30,339 nucleotides of DNA, from IMG/VR virus record IMGVR_UViG_3300022853_000060, positions 1 to 30,339 of that record; one strand, 5' to 3'. The notes under the pieces were generated by a model. The model was not told the DNA's origin. It searched no databases and saw only the letters and a program-made list of their open reading frames with translations. Shown here in pieces: positions 15,201 through 21,124 of the stretch (positions are counted from its first letter, which is position 1; every line of letters starts with the position of its first letter). Made by a program: the position numbers and the translations under genes. The stretch comes from a virus.

Positions 15201-17539
15201 TACCCGGCCTTGAAGCATTGCAGCGTGAAGGCGAAGGCGCTTATGCCGCTCTGACACGCCTATCCTCGTCCCTGAACGCCGCGAACACCATTATCGATAC
15301 CCTGGGCGGTACGCTGTTCGATCTCAGCTTGTGGGGGGCCGCTGCGGCCTCGGGGCTGGTCGATGCATTTGGTGGCCTTGAAAACTTTGCCAGTGCGACA
15401 ACAGCCTATTATCAGGCGTTTTATTCAGAGCAGGAACGCTTTGACACCTTGACCCGCCAGCTCACGCAAACCATGGGCGAATTGGGTCAGGCAATGCCAA
15501 AGAGCCGCGCGCAGTTTCGGGCGCTGGTCGAGGCGCAAAATCTCGCAACCGAGAGCGGCCGGCAGATGTTTGCGGCGCTGGTGTCGCTGTCGGGGCAGTT
15601 CAACTCTATTCTGCCGGCAATTGACAGCCTGGCAAGCAGGCTGGGCGCACTGGTGGCTGGCGCTGTCGACGCGGCCCTTGGCCCAATTAATAGCCAGATC
15701 GAGGCGTCAAACGCAGCGGCTGCACAAGCGCGTCAATCGGCGGATGGATTCTTTAGGTTGGCAGACAGCCTACGGACTGCGGCTGGCAACATCGGGGGCG
15801 TTCGCAATGCGGCGGATCTCGCCAGCGCTGGTCGTGACTTCGCGGCTAACTTTGCAAAGGCCGTTAGCGGCGATGTAACCGCGCTTGGAAGCCTTGGCGG
15901 TTCGGGGCAGTCTTTGGCCACCGATAGCGCCGGATTTGCGTCAACGGCTGCTGAGTTGCGCCGTATTGAGGCGGGTATCAGTCGGCAGCTTAATGAGGCC
16001 GCTGCGGTGTCTGAGGCTCTTGGTTTTGGTGCTAACTATCAGGCGTTGTTGTTTGATGTGCAGACCGCTGCGCTAGAACATCTGCGCGATCTTTTGATGT
16101 CTGGCAATGTCACCCAAGAATTGTTGCAAGAGCAAATATATGTTCTCGGCAACATCGGGAATATCATCCAAGACAGCGCCAATTTGCAGGTCGTTGCGGG
16201 CAGAACTGACGCAGGGGCTATTCGGGCAGGGTTGGTTGATAATTCGGGCCGTGTTGTTGCTGGTCTTTCTGCTGAGGGCGCTCGCTATATCGCTGGGCTT
16301 GAGGGTCAAACTGCGGGATTGGCAGCAGCTATTGACGCGAATGGCGATGGTTTAATTTCAGCGATGGAGGCTCAGACATCGGCCACCCTTTCCACCTATC
16401 AAAGCACTGTTTCGGCTTTGGCATCGGCGATTGACCGAAATGGGCAAATGACAACGGCACAGATCAGGGCGTCTTTGGCAGGCAAGGCATCTGACGCGGC
16501 GATTACAGCCGTAATAAATGCGGTTGACCGAAACAAGGACGGCATCATCACGGCTGAAGAAAGCCAAGCCGCAAAGATCATCGCAAACGCCACTCAGCGC
16601 ACCACCAGTGAATTACAGGCGATCTACGGTCAAGGTTTGACGTTCACCAACGCGATCACTGGCCAAACGGCCAGCATCACCGGCACCCAAGACCTGACAA
16701 ACGACGAGCTTAACACAGTTCAAAGCCTGCAAAACGACACTGTAAACATTACGGAATTGGTGCAAAGGGCCGTCGAGGGCAATGAAAGCCTGAGCGCAGC
16801 ACTTCTGATCCGCCTATCAAGCGGTATATCAGTTTCAGGCATTGGCCAATTGCTCACATCCAACACTGGAATAATGCGTCAACTTGAATTGATCAGGGCC
16901 GCTATAATCAGCCAGATCGAGGCCCAAAGCACCGCAGAGAACGCGGCTATTGCGGCGGCGCGTCAAAACCAGATCAACGCCCTCACCACCGAGGCGCAGC
17001 AGGTTCTCGCCTCTATTTCGCAGCTTGGAGACCTTGTTGCCGCTGCAGAGGCGCTGTTTGCCCAGACCCCTCAAAGCACGACCAGGGCGGAGCAACAGTG
17101 GAACAGTCAGGGCGAAAACGGCTTTTTGTACTTCTCCATTCCAAATGCCGAGTACCCCAAAGTCAGGGCGGAGCTTGAGGCGGCGCAGCTTGCCTATGAA
17201 AACACCAAAGACCAGCTCTCAGGCATCCGGCTTTCCCTGAATGATTTAGGCATCATCCCCTCGTTTGACGGCGGCGGATACACCGGCTTGGGGTCACGCT
17301 CAGGCGGCATGGATGGCAAGGGCGGTTTCTTGAGCATGCTGCACCCAAACGAGACTGTCATTGATCACTCACAGCGAAAAATGTCACGCGGCAACAGTGG
17401 GTCAATGGATGCCAAGGCGCTGCGTGAAGAAGTAGCCGAACTGCGTCGCGTGATGGTTGAGGTCGTGAAATACGTCAAACGCACCAGCGAGGTGAACCGC
17501 AAATGGGACATTGACGGCGCACCAGCAGTGAGGACTTAA
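12248..17539 (+). CDS. Tail tape-measure protein with EF-hand-like loops
   Basis: This 1763-residue protein is the largest here, placed after gpG/gpGT. The ATG at 12248 has AAGGA 7 bases upstream; the frame is open farther back but without a start signal. The N-terminal ~550 residues are helical, with a hydrophobic stretch near 310-340. A Gly/Ala-rich hydrophobic region (about 765-870) probably forms membrane-active helices. Near residues 1363, 1396 and 1427 three ~32-residue repeats carry loops DANGDGLISAME, DRNGQMTTAQIR (degenerate) and DRNKDGIITAEE; the first and third match the EF-hand calcium loop D-x-N-x-D-G-x-I. The C-terminus has LHPNETVIDHSQ, typical of tape measures. It sets tail length and helps DNA cross the envelope. 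Confidence 0.92.
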   Translation: MSQNFADLILGADTTGLLKGKKALEDTTKAGTATEKSVGGTEKGFKKAGDSAGRAAPQVEKFNKATGAAHAAALKATKAVIGMAAGYAAFAASSASLGKFISATVESDKAQAQLAAAITSTGGAAGKAVGDLNNHAAALQGITNYGDEVTNAMQGVLLTFTAVKGDTFNAATTAVLDLATAMGTDLNSAALQVGKALNDPILGMTALSRSGIQFTEAQKEAVKAMVATSDVAGAQAVILAELTKQFGGSAEAARDTLGGALAALGNAWGDLFEIAGPASEKLRASIENLIGTVTDPKFVQALQNIGALLFSIAGVALDVVAAFGYIVGSISGAVSAVSGFVRDVMGLTTANEIAQRVIDNGTLAMGDQITQIQILTRSTKEGSIISEEAARVRRAEAESLLQVLDATRLLNQQDFNQKSGLNEALIDVQRLTEELETLRTVKARAAEQGLNLPGITADTASWNAELENAENLLAQAQIKVEAIKQVQRELTFLTDDEVGRRQELVDLVSMLDRGIVNVKDGQVFLNGQLVEGVDLSGRLSRTIGGIDFSAARTGAALLAADLNVNIEKAMALMGFLNTTAGIQASVFKPRLGFGGLGPADPDAADRAAVSFGNLGNSAESATARINQINAANAALSKTLTATTSGAGKAAGEAANEFGNMADEIERLEFDADPLKKYNAEIANLDQLVGAGLSDGAYQKAVKDLNEEFANSNPTISAFGDAIGDFVASGMRNFGDLLDSFKNMIKQMIATAIANPIKLALSAALGGGGTAAAAGQLGGAPGGGGILGGLTAGAGNFIGTLGGAGGLLGGASSVFSGLMSGGLGGAASAIGSAVTGIGSAATMLGGLGAAIGAVALPIAAVAAVFSFFKTKTKQLDAGIRITVDGMDALIQSFNTVEKKKFWGLSKKVRTSFSDLDAATAGPLERILSQMQMGVMGASEALGIGASAFNDFSASIQVSTKGLSDEAAQKAVTEALQGFGDDFAGMIPGLEALQREGEGAYAALTRLSSSLNAANTIIDTLGGTLFDLSLWGAAAASGLVDAFGGLENFASATTAYYQAFYSEQERFDTLTRQLTQTMGELGQAMPKSRAQFRALVEAQNLATESGRQMFAALVSLSGQFNSILPAIDSLASRLGALVAGAVDAALGPINSQIEASNAAAAQARQSADGFFRLADSLRTAAGNIGGVRNAADLASAGRDFAANFAKAVSGDVTALGSLGGSGQSLATDSAGFASTAAELRRIEAGISRQLNEAAAVSEALGFGANYQALLFDVQTAALEHLRDLLMSGNVTQELLQEQIYVLGNIGNIIQDSANLQVVAGRTDAGAIRAGLVDNSGRVVAGLSAEGARYIAGLEGQTAGLAAAIDANGDGLISAMEAQTSATLSTYQSTVSALASAIDRNGQMTTAQIRASLAGKASDAAITAVINAVDRNKDGIITAEESQAAKIIANATQRTTSELQAIYGQGLTFTNAITGQTASITGTQDLTNDELNTVQSLQNDTVNITELVQRAVEGNESLSAALLIRLSSGISVSGIGQLLTSNTGIMRQLELIRAAIISQIEAQSTAENAAIAAARQNQINALTTEAQQVLASISQLGDLVAAAEALFAQTPQSTTRAEQQWNSQGENGFLYFSIPNAEYPKVRAELEAAQLAYENTKDQLSGIRLSLNDLGIIPSFDGGGYTGLGSRSGGMDGKGGFLSMLHPNETVIDHSQRKMSRGNSGSMDAKALREEVAELRRVMVEVVKYVKRTSEVNRKWDIDGAPAVRT

Positions 17540-17542
17540 AGA

Positions 17543-18439
17543 ATGAAAATCATCCCGCCAATTGAAGTTACCGACGCAAATCTAACGTCCTCGAATGTGC
17601 CGGAAACAGACGCGCCATTTTGGTTGGTCGGAACCACATATGTCATTAACGATCAGGTTATTTACGAACATAACATTTATGAGAGCCTCTCGGGCAGCAA
17701 CACTGGAAACCAACCAGATATTAGCCCGACTGAGTGGTTGTTTCTCGGTGCAACCAATCGCTACAAAGCATTCGACAAACGACTGAGCGATGTAGTTTCT
17801 CAGGCTGAATCAATCACATATACAATAAACCACAATGGGGAATTTGTTAGCGCAGTTGCATTCTTTGGCTTGAAAGGATCAACCCTGCTTGTCGAAGTTA
17901 ACGACCCTGACGATGGGTTGGTATTCTCTCAATCATACGTTCTGCTTGATGATACTGGCGTAATTGACTGGTCAACCTATTTCTTTTCGCCAATTGGTGT
18001 CCAGCGCCAAGAGGTGATTGAGGTGGCGCTACCGCCATTTCTCAACGCATCAACAACAGTGACTATAACAAATGCGGGCGGGATTGCGCAGGTCGGTCAA
18101 ATCGTTCTTGGGCGGTTGTTTGATCTTGGCGTTACAGTTTACGGCACAAGCATATCCATTGAAGATTATAGCCGGAAAGAGCGTGACGCTTTTGGCAATG
18201 CAATAATCGTTGAAAGAGCATTCGCGCAATTGGTTGATTACGACGTAAGAATTAGCACTGAGTTAGCGCGAAGAGCGCAAAACACTTTTGCCCAATATCG
18301 CACCACGCCAATCGTGTGGGTTGGTGACGAAAAAGAAGAACTTGGAACAATCGTTTACGGCTATTACCGACGTTTTGACATCACGCTTTCGTCGCCCCTG
18401 ATATCCGACGCAACAATCGAAGTAGAAGGACTAATCTAA
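17543..18439 (+). CDS. Distal tail protein with carbohydrate-binding-like module
   Basis: In this 298-residue protein, residues ~25-70 (WLVGTTYVINDQVIYEHNIY, then a W-L-F-L-G ending) resemble a chitin-binding type 3 (CBM5/12-like) module: an aromatic-rich short beta domain with a YxxGDxVxYxGxxYxS-like rhythm. The rest is beta-rich tail-tip sequence ending RRFDITLSSPLISDATIEVE. Composition is more AT-rich than the tape measure before it. The gene starts 3 bases after the tape-measure stop and overlaps the next by one base (TAATG). It probably forms part of the tail tip and contacts surface glycans; the binding role is inferred from pattern alone. Confidence 0.6.
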   Translation: MKIIPPIEVTDANLTSSNVPETDAPFWLVGTTYVINDQVIYEHNIYESLSGSNTGNQPDISPTEWLFLGATNRYKAFDKRLSDVVSQAESITYTINHNGEFVSAVAFFGLKGSTLLVEVNDPDDGLVFSQSYVLLDDTGVIDWSTYFFSPIGVQRQEVIEVALPPFLNASTTVTITNAGGIAQVGQIVLGRLFDLGVTVYGTSISIEDYSRKERDAFGNAIIVERAFAQLVDYDVRISTELARRAQNTFAQYRTTPIVWVGDEKEELGTIVYGYYRRFDITLSSPLISDATIEVEGLI

Positions 18440-19062
18440 TGGCCGCTCCCACCGTTTCTTTGCTACCACCTGCACCAAGTCGTGCAAGCCCTGTCGACTT
18501 TTCAGCCAAGGCGGATGCGCTGCTCGGATCGCTTGCGGGATGGGTTTCTCAATCTAATACACTTGGCGCATACCTAAACACCACGAGCGCAAGCATTGAA
18601 TTGCTGCGAAATCAAACGGTCGTCGCTCAAGCCGCAACGGAGGCGGCTAGAGATGCTGCTTTTGTAAACGCCAACGTGTATTCAAGCACATCTGCAGGCC
18701 TATCCAGCACAGCCATCGGGGTTCAGTTTCAGGTCGTTGCGGGTGATGAAGTTATCCGCTACCGGCATGATTCCGGCCCTGTTGCAACTGAGGTCGCCAG
18801 ATACCCTGCGGCGGTGGCATTTTTGGCGCTTAACGCGACCCTATCCCAAAGCCTGTCAATGATTGGCCAAGTTGCAGGGCAGGTGAACGGTGGCCGCGCC
18901 ACACTGGAAGGAGGGACGCTTGCCGACCCCGCTCTACGCATCGGAACGGCTGGCATCTACAGCGCGGCTGCTGACACATTATCAATTGTAATTGCCGGAT
19001 CGGAGGTCGCGCGGTTCACCGCATCCGGCCTTACCGTTTACGGCTTGGTCACGGAGGTATGA
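18439..19062 (+). CDS. Tail fibre / tip protein
   Basis: This 207-residue protein has an N-terminal proline-rich segment, then a helical coiled-coil region (ASIELLRNQTVVAQAATEAA) and a beta-rich C-terminal part (RIGTAGIYSAAADTLSIVIA, then VARFTASGLTVYG) of the kind seen in phage fibre shafts. It lies between the distal tail gene and the DGR target. It may hold or trimerise with the variable protein, by analogy with other fibre operons; no direct evidence here. Confidence 0.6.
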   Translation: MAAPTVSLLPPAPSRASPVDFSAKADALLGSLAGWVSQSNTLGAYLNTTSASIELLRNQTVVAQAATEAARDAAFVNANVYSSTSAGLSSTAIGVQFQVVAGDEVIRYRHDSGPVATEVARYPAAVAFLALNATLSQSLSMIGQVAGQVNGGRATLEGGTLADPALRIGTAGIYSAAADTLSIVIAGSEVARFTASGLTVYGLVTEV

Positions 19063-19066
19063 CCCA

Positions 19067-19390
19067 ATGAGCTATAAGCACAACCTGCAACCCATGACCG
19101 GAGAGAGCTTTGTCCGCTGCAATCAGATCGTCGTTGACAATCGGCTAAACAAAACTCCCGCCATCACTTTCTCGCAAGAAACCATCGTGGGCGGCCCGGA
19201 TGGGCCTGTTTTGCATATCCCGATGTCACCCGTGCCCATGGCCTTTGATCCCGTGGCCACAATCCCGATCATAAACCCTGAAACCGGCGAAGATACGGGC
19301 CAAACCGCAACCCAAGCCGAGGTCTATGCGCTCATCTATAGCGCCTACCTTGCAACCGTTACCGCGCCGCCGGACGGGGGGGCAGTCTAA
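19067..19390 (+). CDS. Small tail protein, 107 aa, upstream of variable protein
   Basis: The ATG at 19067 has GGAGGT 8 bases upstream, one of the best ribosome sites in the late region. The product begins MSYKHNLQPMTGESFVRCNQ and contains mixed beta sequence with PVPMAFDPVATIPIINPETG. No family was recognised. The stop overlaps the variable-protein start by one base, so the two are probably translationally coupled. A connector or chaperone for the variable adhesin is a reasonable guess. Confidence 0.65.
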   Translation: MSYKHNLQPMTGESFVRCNQIVVDNRLNKTPAITFSQETIVGGPDGPVLHIPMSPVPMAFDPVATIPIINPETGEDTGQTATQAEVYALIYSAYLATVTAPPDGGAV

Positions 19391-20424
19391 TGACCGCACT
19401 CCAGGACAACTTGCGAACGCAAGTCGAGGCAATGAGCAAGGGGCAGATGACGGTGCGCTTCACGACCAAAGGCCAGCCCAGCTATTTTCATCGGATCTCT
19501 AAATTCAACGTAGAGGACCTTGACGCAAGCCTTGGGGCTGGTGTGCATCCGGCGTTCATCGTGGGCGGCGTTGAAAAAGATGAAATACTGATCGGCACCC
19601 ACCAGGCCGCTGAGGTGAGTGGCGAAATGGTGTCACAGGCGGGTCTCATGCCCAGAGTCAGCATCAACCACGATCAGGCCGTCACGCTCGCGCGCGCCTC
19701 CGGTCTGGGGTTTTGCGTATGCACAAACGCCATGTATGCGGCAATCGCACTGAGCGCCCGCGCATCTGGCCGGTTCCCGCGTGGAAACAACAACAACGGT
19801 CGCGCCTATAATGCGCAGGGCGAATTTGGTGTGAATGCTGCGGGCAATCCAACGCCGGGAGGCAGCTTTGGCGCGCCGGTTCGGGCGGGATCAGGCCCCG
19901 TCGCCTGGAATTACCCGCCAACGCCATTCGGCATCCAGAACCTCAACGGCAACGTGTGGGAGTGGTCGCCGGGAATGCGGGTCGTTGACAGTGAAATTCA
20001 GGTGATCCCCAACAATGACGCTGTGCTTTTGGCTACCGACCTGAGCGGGTCGGGGCCGTGGCAGGCCATCCTTGCCTCTGATGGTACCCTAGTGGCACCG
20101 GGCACGGCCGGCACCGTCAAGTATGCTACGTCAGGCACCGCTGCGGATACGCTCACCTGCGGGAACGGAGCAGCCTTTTCGAGCATGACCGCAAACACGG
20201 TTTCCACGGCGGCACTCAAGCGGTTGAAGCAGCTCGGCCTTATGCAGCCAGGATCGCCGATCGAAAGCGATGGCTTTTACATTACCACAACCAGTGAGCG
20301 CCTGCCGTTCCGTGGCGGCGTTTGGAGCAGTAGCTCTCGGGCTGGGGCCTTCGCCCTGTACCTGAGCCTTTCCCGTTCGAGCGCGAACACGTACATCGGC
20401 TTTCGCCCCGCTTTCGTAATCTGA
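19390..20424 (+). CDS. DGR variable protein (FGE/C-type-lectin-fold adhesin)
   Basis: This 344-residue protein is probably the receptor-binding tip. The C-terminal half has the formylglycine-generating-enzyme-like C-type lectin fold: IQNLNGNVWEW near 180-190 and ending FRGGVWSSSSRAGAFAL through YIGFRPAFVI, the RGG-W ... GFRPA signature. The last ~40 codons are the variable repeat (20295-20413). Relative to the template, eight codons are changed, giving F307, V311, S314, Y324, S326, L327, S331 and Y335; seven come from template Asn codons (AAY) and one from Ile. N333 remains as in the template. The fold tolerates such surface changes in known DGR proteins. It overlaps the preceding gene by one base and is followed by a hairpin needed for retrohoming in related systems. 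Confidence 0.92.
   Translation: MTALQDNLRTQVEAMSKGQMTVRFTTKGQPSYFHRISKFNVEDLDASLGAGVHPAFIVGGVEKDEILIGTHQAAEVSGEMVSQAGLMPRVSINHDQAVTLARASGLGFCVCTNAMYAAIALSARASGRFPRGNNNNGRAYNAQGEFGVNAAGNPTPGGSFGAPVRAGSGPVAWNYPPTPFGIQNLNGNVWEWSPGMRVVDSEIQVIPNNDAVLLATDLSGSGPWQAILASDGTLVAPGTAGTVKYATSGTAADTLTCGNGAAFSSMTANTVSTAALKRLKQLGLMQPGSPIESDGFYITTTSERLPFRGGVWSSSSRAGAFALYLSLSRSSANTYIGFRPAFVI
20295..20413 (+). repeat. DGR variable repeat (VR)
   Basis: This 119-bp segment at the 3' end of the variable-protein gene aligns without gaps to 20841-20959. The ten mismatches are at 20308, 20320, 20321, 20330, 20359, 20366, 20368, 20369, 20381 and 20392, each opposite a template adenine. The last 21 bases (20393-20413), ending in CGCCCCGCTT, are identical and would be the initiation-of-mutagenic-homing end. 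The next base, T20414 against C20960, is the first non-adenine difference. Confidence 0.97.
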
Positions 20425-20447
20425 AATCTGCTGAGCTGAAATCTGAA

Positions 20448-20467
20448 GGCCGCGCGATAGCGCGGTC
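20448..20467 (+). promoter_or_regulatory. GC-rich hairpin with GATA loop downstream of VR
   Basis: GGCCGCGC (20448-20455) pairs with GCGCGGTC (20460-20467) around a GATA tetraloop; 8 bp with one G-T pair. Known DGR targets carry a GC-rich 7-10 bp hairpin/cruciform with a 4-base GRNA loop just past the VR that raises retrohoming efficiency, and GATA fits GRNA. It lies about 34 bases beyond the VR. No T-run follows, so a terminator role is unlikely. Confidence 0.7.
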
Positions 20468-20489
20468 CATTACCGCAAGGAGCGCCGGC

Positions 20490-20843
20490 TTGGACGATCT
20501 GAAAATCAGACAGAAATGCGAGGAGATGATTGCATATGGATATGTTGCACTGCGTCAATTTCCAAAATTTGAACGGCACGTCCTGGGTGCCGAGATAAGG
20601 GACGCTATGTGGGGCGTGCTGCGTCTGATTATTGTCACCAACAAGCGCTACCACAAAAAGACCACGATGCAGGATCTGGATGCAGAGCTTGACTTGTTGC
20701 GCTCACAAATCCGAACAGCCTTTGGCTTGCGGTATATCGACCTGAAAAAATACGAAACATGGTCTCGCCTCATGGATGAGGTGGGCCGCATGATCGGCGG
20801 CTGGTTTAAGTCGCTGAAAGGAGGGGTTGCGGGCCATGCATGA
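20490..20843 (+). CDS. avd: DGR accessory variability determinant (Avd)
   Basis: This 117-residue all-helical, basic protein is of the Avd/four-helix-bundle family. It begins MDDLKIRQKCEEMIAYGYVA and ends with the family-typical WSRLMDEVGRMIGGWFKSLK. Avd forms a pentamer that binds the reverse transcriptase and the template RNA and is needed for mutagenic cDNA synthesis. The start is TTG: AAGGAG (20477-20482) lies 7 bases upstream, and no ATG exists near. Its TGA stop (20841-20843) is the first three bases of the template repeat, so TR begins exactly where avd ends. Confidence 0.92.
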   Translation: MDDLKIRQKCEEMIAYGYVALRQFPKFERHVLGAEIRDAMWGVLRLIIVTNKRYHKKTTMQDLDAELDLLRSQIRTAFGLRYIDLKKYETWSRLMDEVGRMIGGWFKSLKGGVAGHA

Positions 20844-20959
20844 GCGCCTGCCGATCCGTGGCGGCAATTGGAGCAATAGCTCTCGGGCTGGGGCCTTCGC
20901 CCTGAACCTGAACAATTCCCGTTCGAACGCGAACACGAACATCGGCTTTCGCCCCGCTT
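20841..20959 (+). repeat. DGR template repeat (TR)
   Basis: This is the 119-bp master copy. It holds 22 adenines, and ten of them differ in the VR. Read in the VR frame, it contains eight AAY (Asn) codons: 20866, 20875, 20905, 20911, 20914, 20926, 20932 and 20938. AAY randomised at both adenines can encode 15 amino acids and never a stop, the classic DGR design. It lies between avd and the reverse transcriptase on the same strand as the target. Confidence 0.97.
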
Positions 20960-21055
20960 CCGGGGTTCGTCAGAAGGCAAAAGCTCAAGGGCTTTCGCAC
21001 AGAACACCCCCGAAAGGGCCTGTAATCCTCGGCCAAGTGCCGAAAAAAATAAACA

Positions 21056-21102
21056 GGCCGGAGTGTCGCAGTACCTGCTTGCGGAGACCCCTCATTCCGG
21101 CC
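21056..21102 (+). promoter_or_regulatory. Long stem-loop in TR-RT spacer, just before RT start
   Basis: GGCCGGAGTG pairs with CATTCCGGCC (9 of 10 Watson-Crick, one G-U), and an inner CGCA (21067-21070) pairs with TGCG (21080-21083). It ends 22 bases before the reverse-transcriptase ATG. It may be a binding element for the RT-Avd complex in the template RNA, or may limit RT translation. Confidence 0.55.
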
Positions 21103-21124
21103 GTCCCTATTTGCGAGAGTGTCA

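Larger units (their letters stand above)
20841..21110 (+). ncRNA. DGR template RNA (TR plus 3' spacer; ends approximate)
   Basis: The 281 bases between avd and the reverse-transcriptase ATG hold no protein gene. In Bordetella phage BPP-1 the RNA used by the enzyme includes TR and about 140 bases of spacer after it; here the spacer is about 164 bases. Visible structure includes TCGGC/GCCGA (21029-21043) and a long stem GGCCGGAGTG/CATTCCGGCC (21056-21065 with 21093-21102) containing an inner CGCA/TGCG stem. The VR-like frame stays open through this region but has no ribosome site. RNA ends are inferred. Confidence 0.7.

Noticed and set aside
21029-21050. Hairpin TCGGC/GCCGA next to a run of A as a terminator
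   Set aside because: On the plus strand the run is A, not T. On the minus strand the T-run comes before the hairpin, so neither direction gives a terminator.
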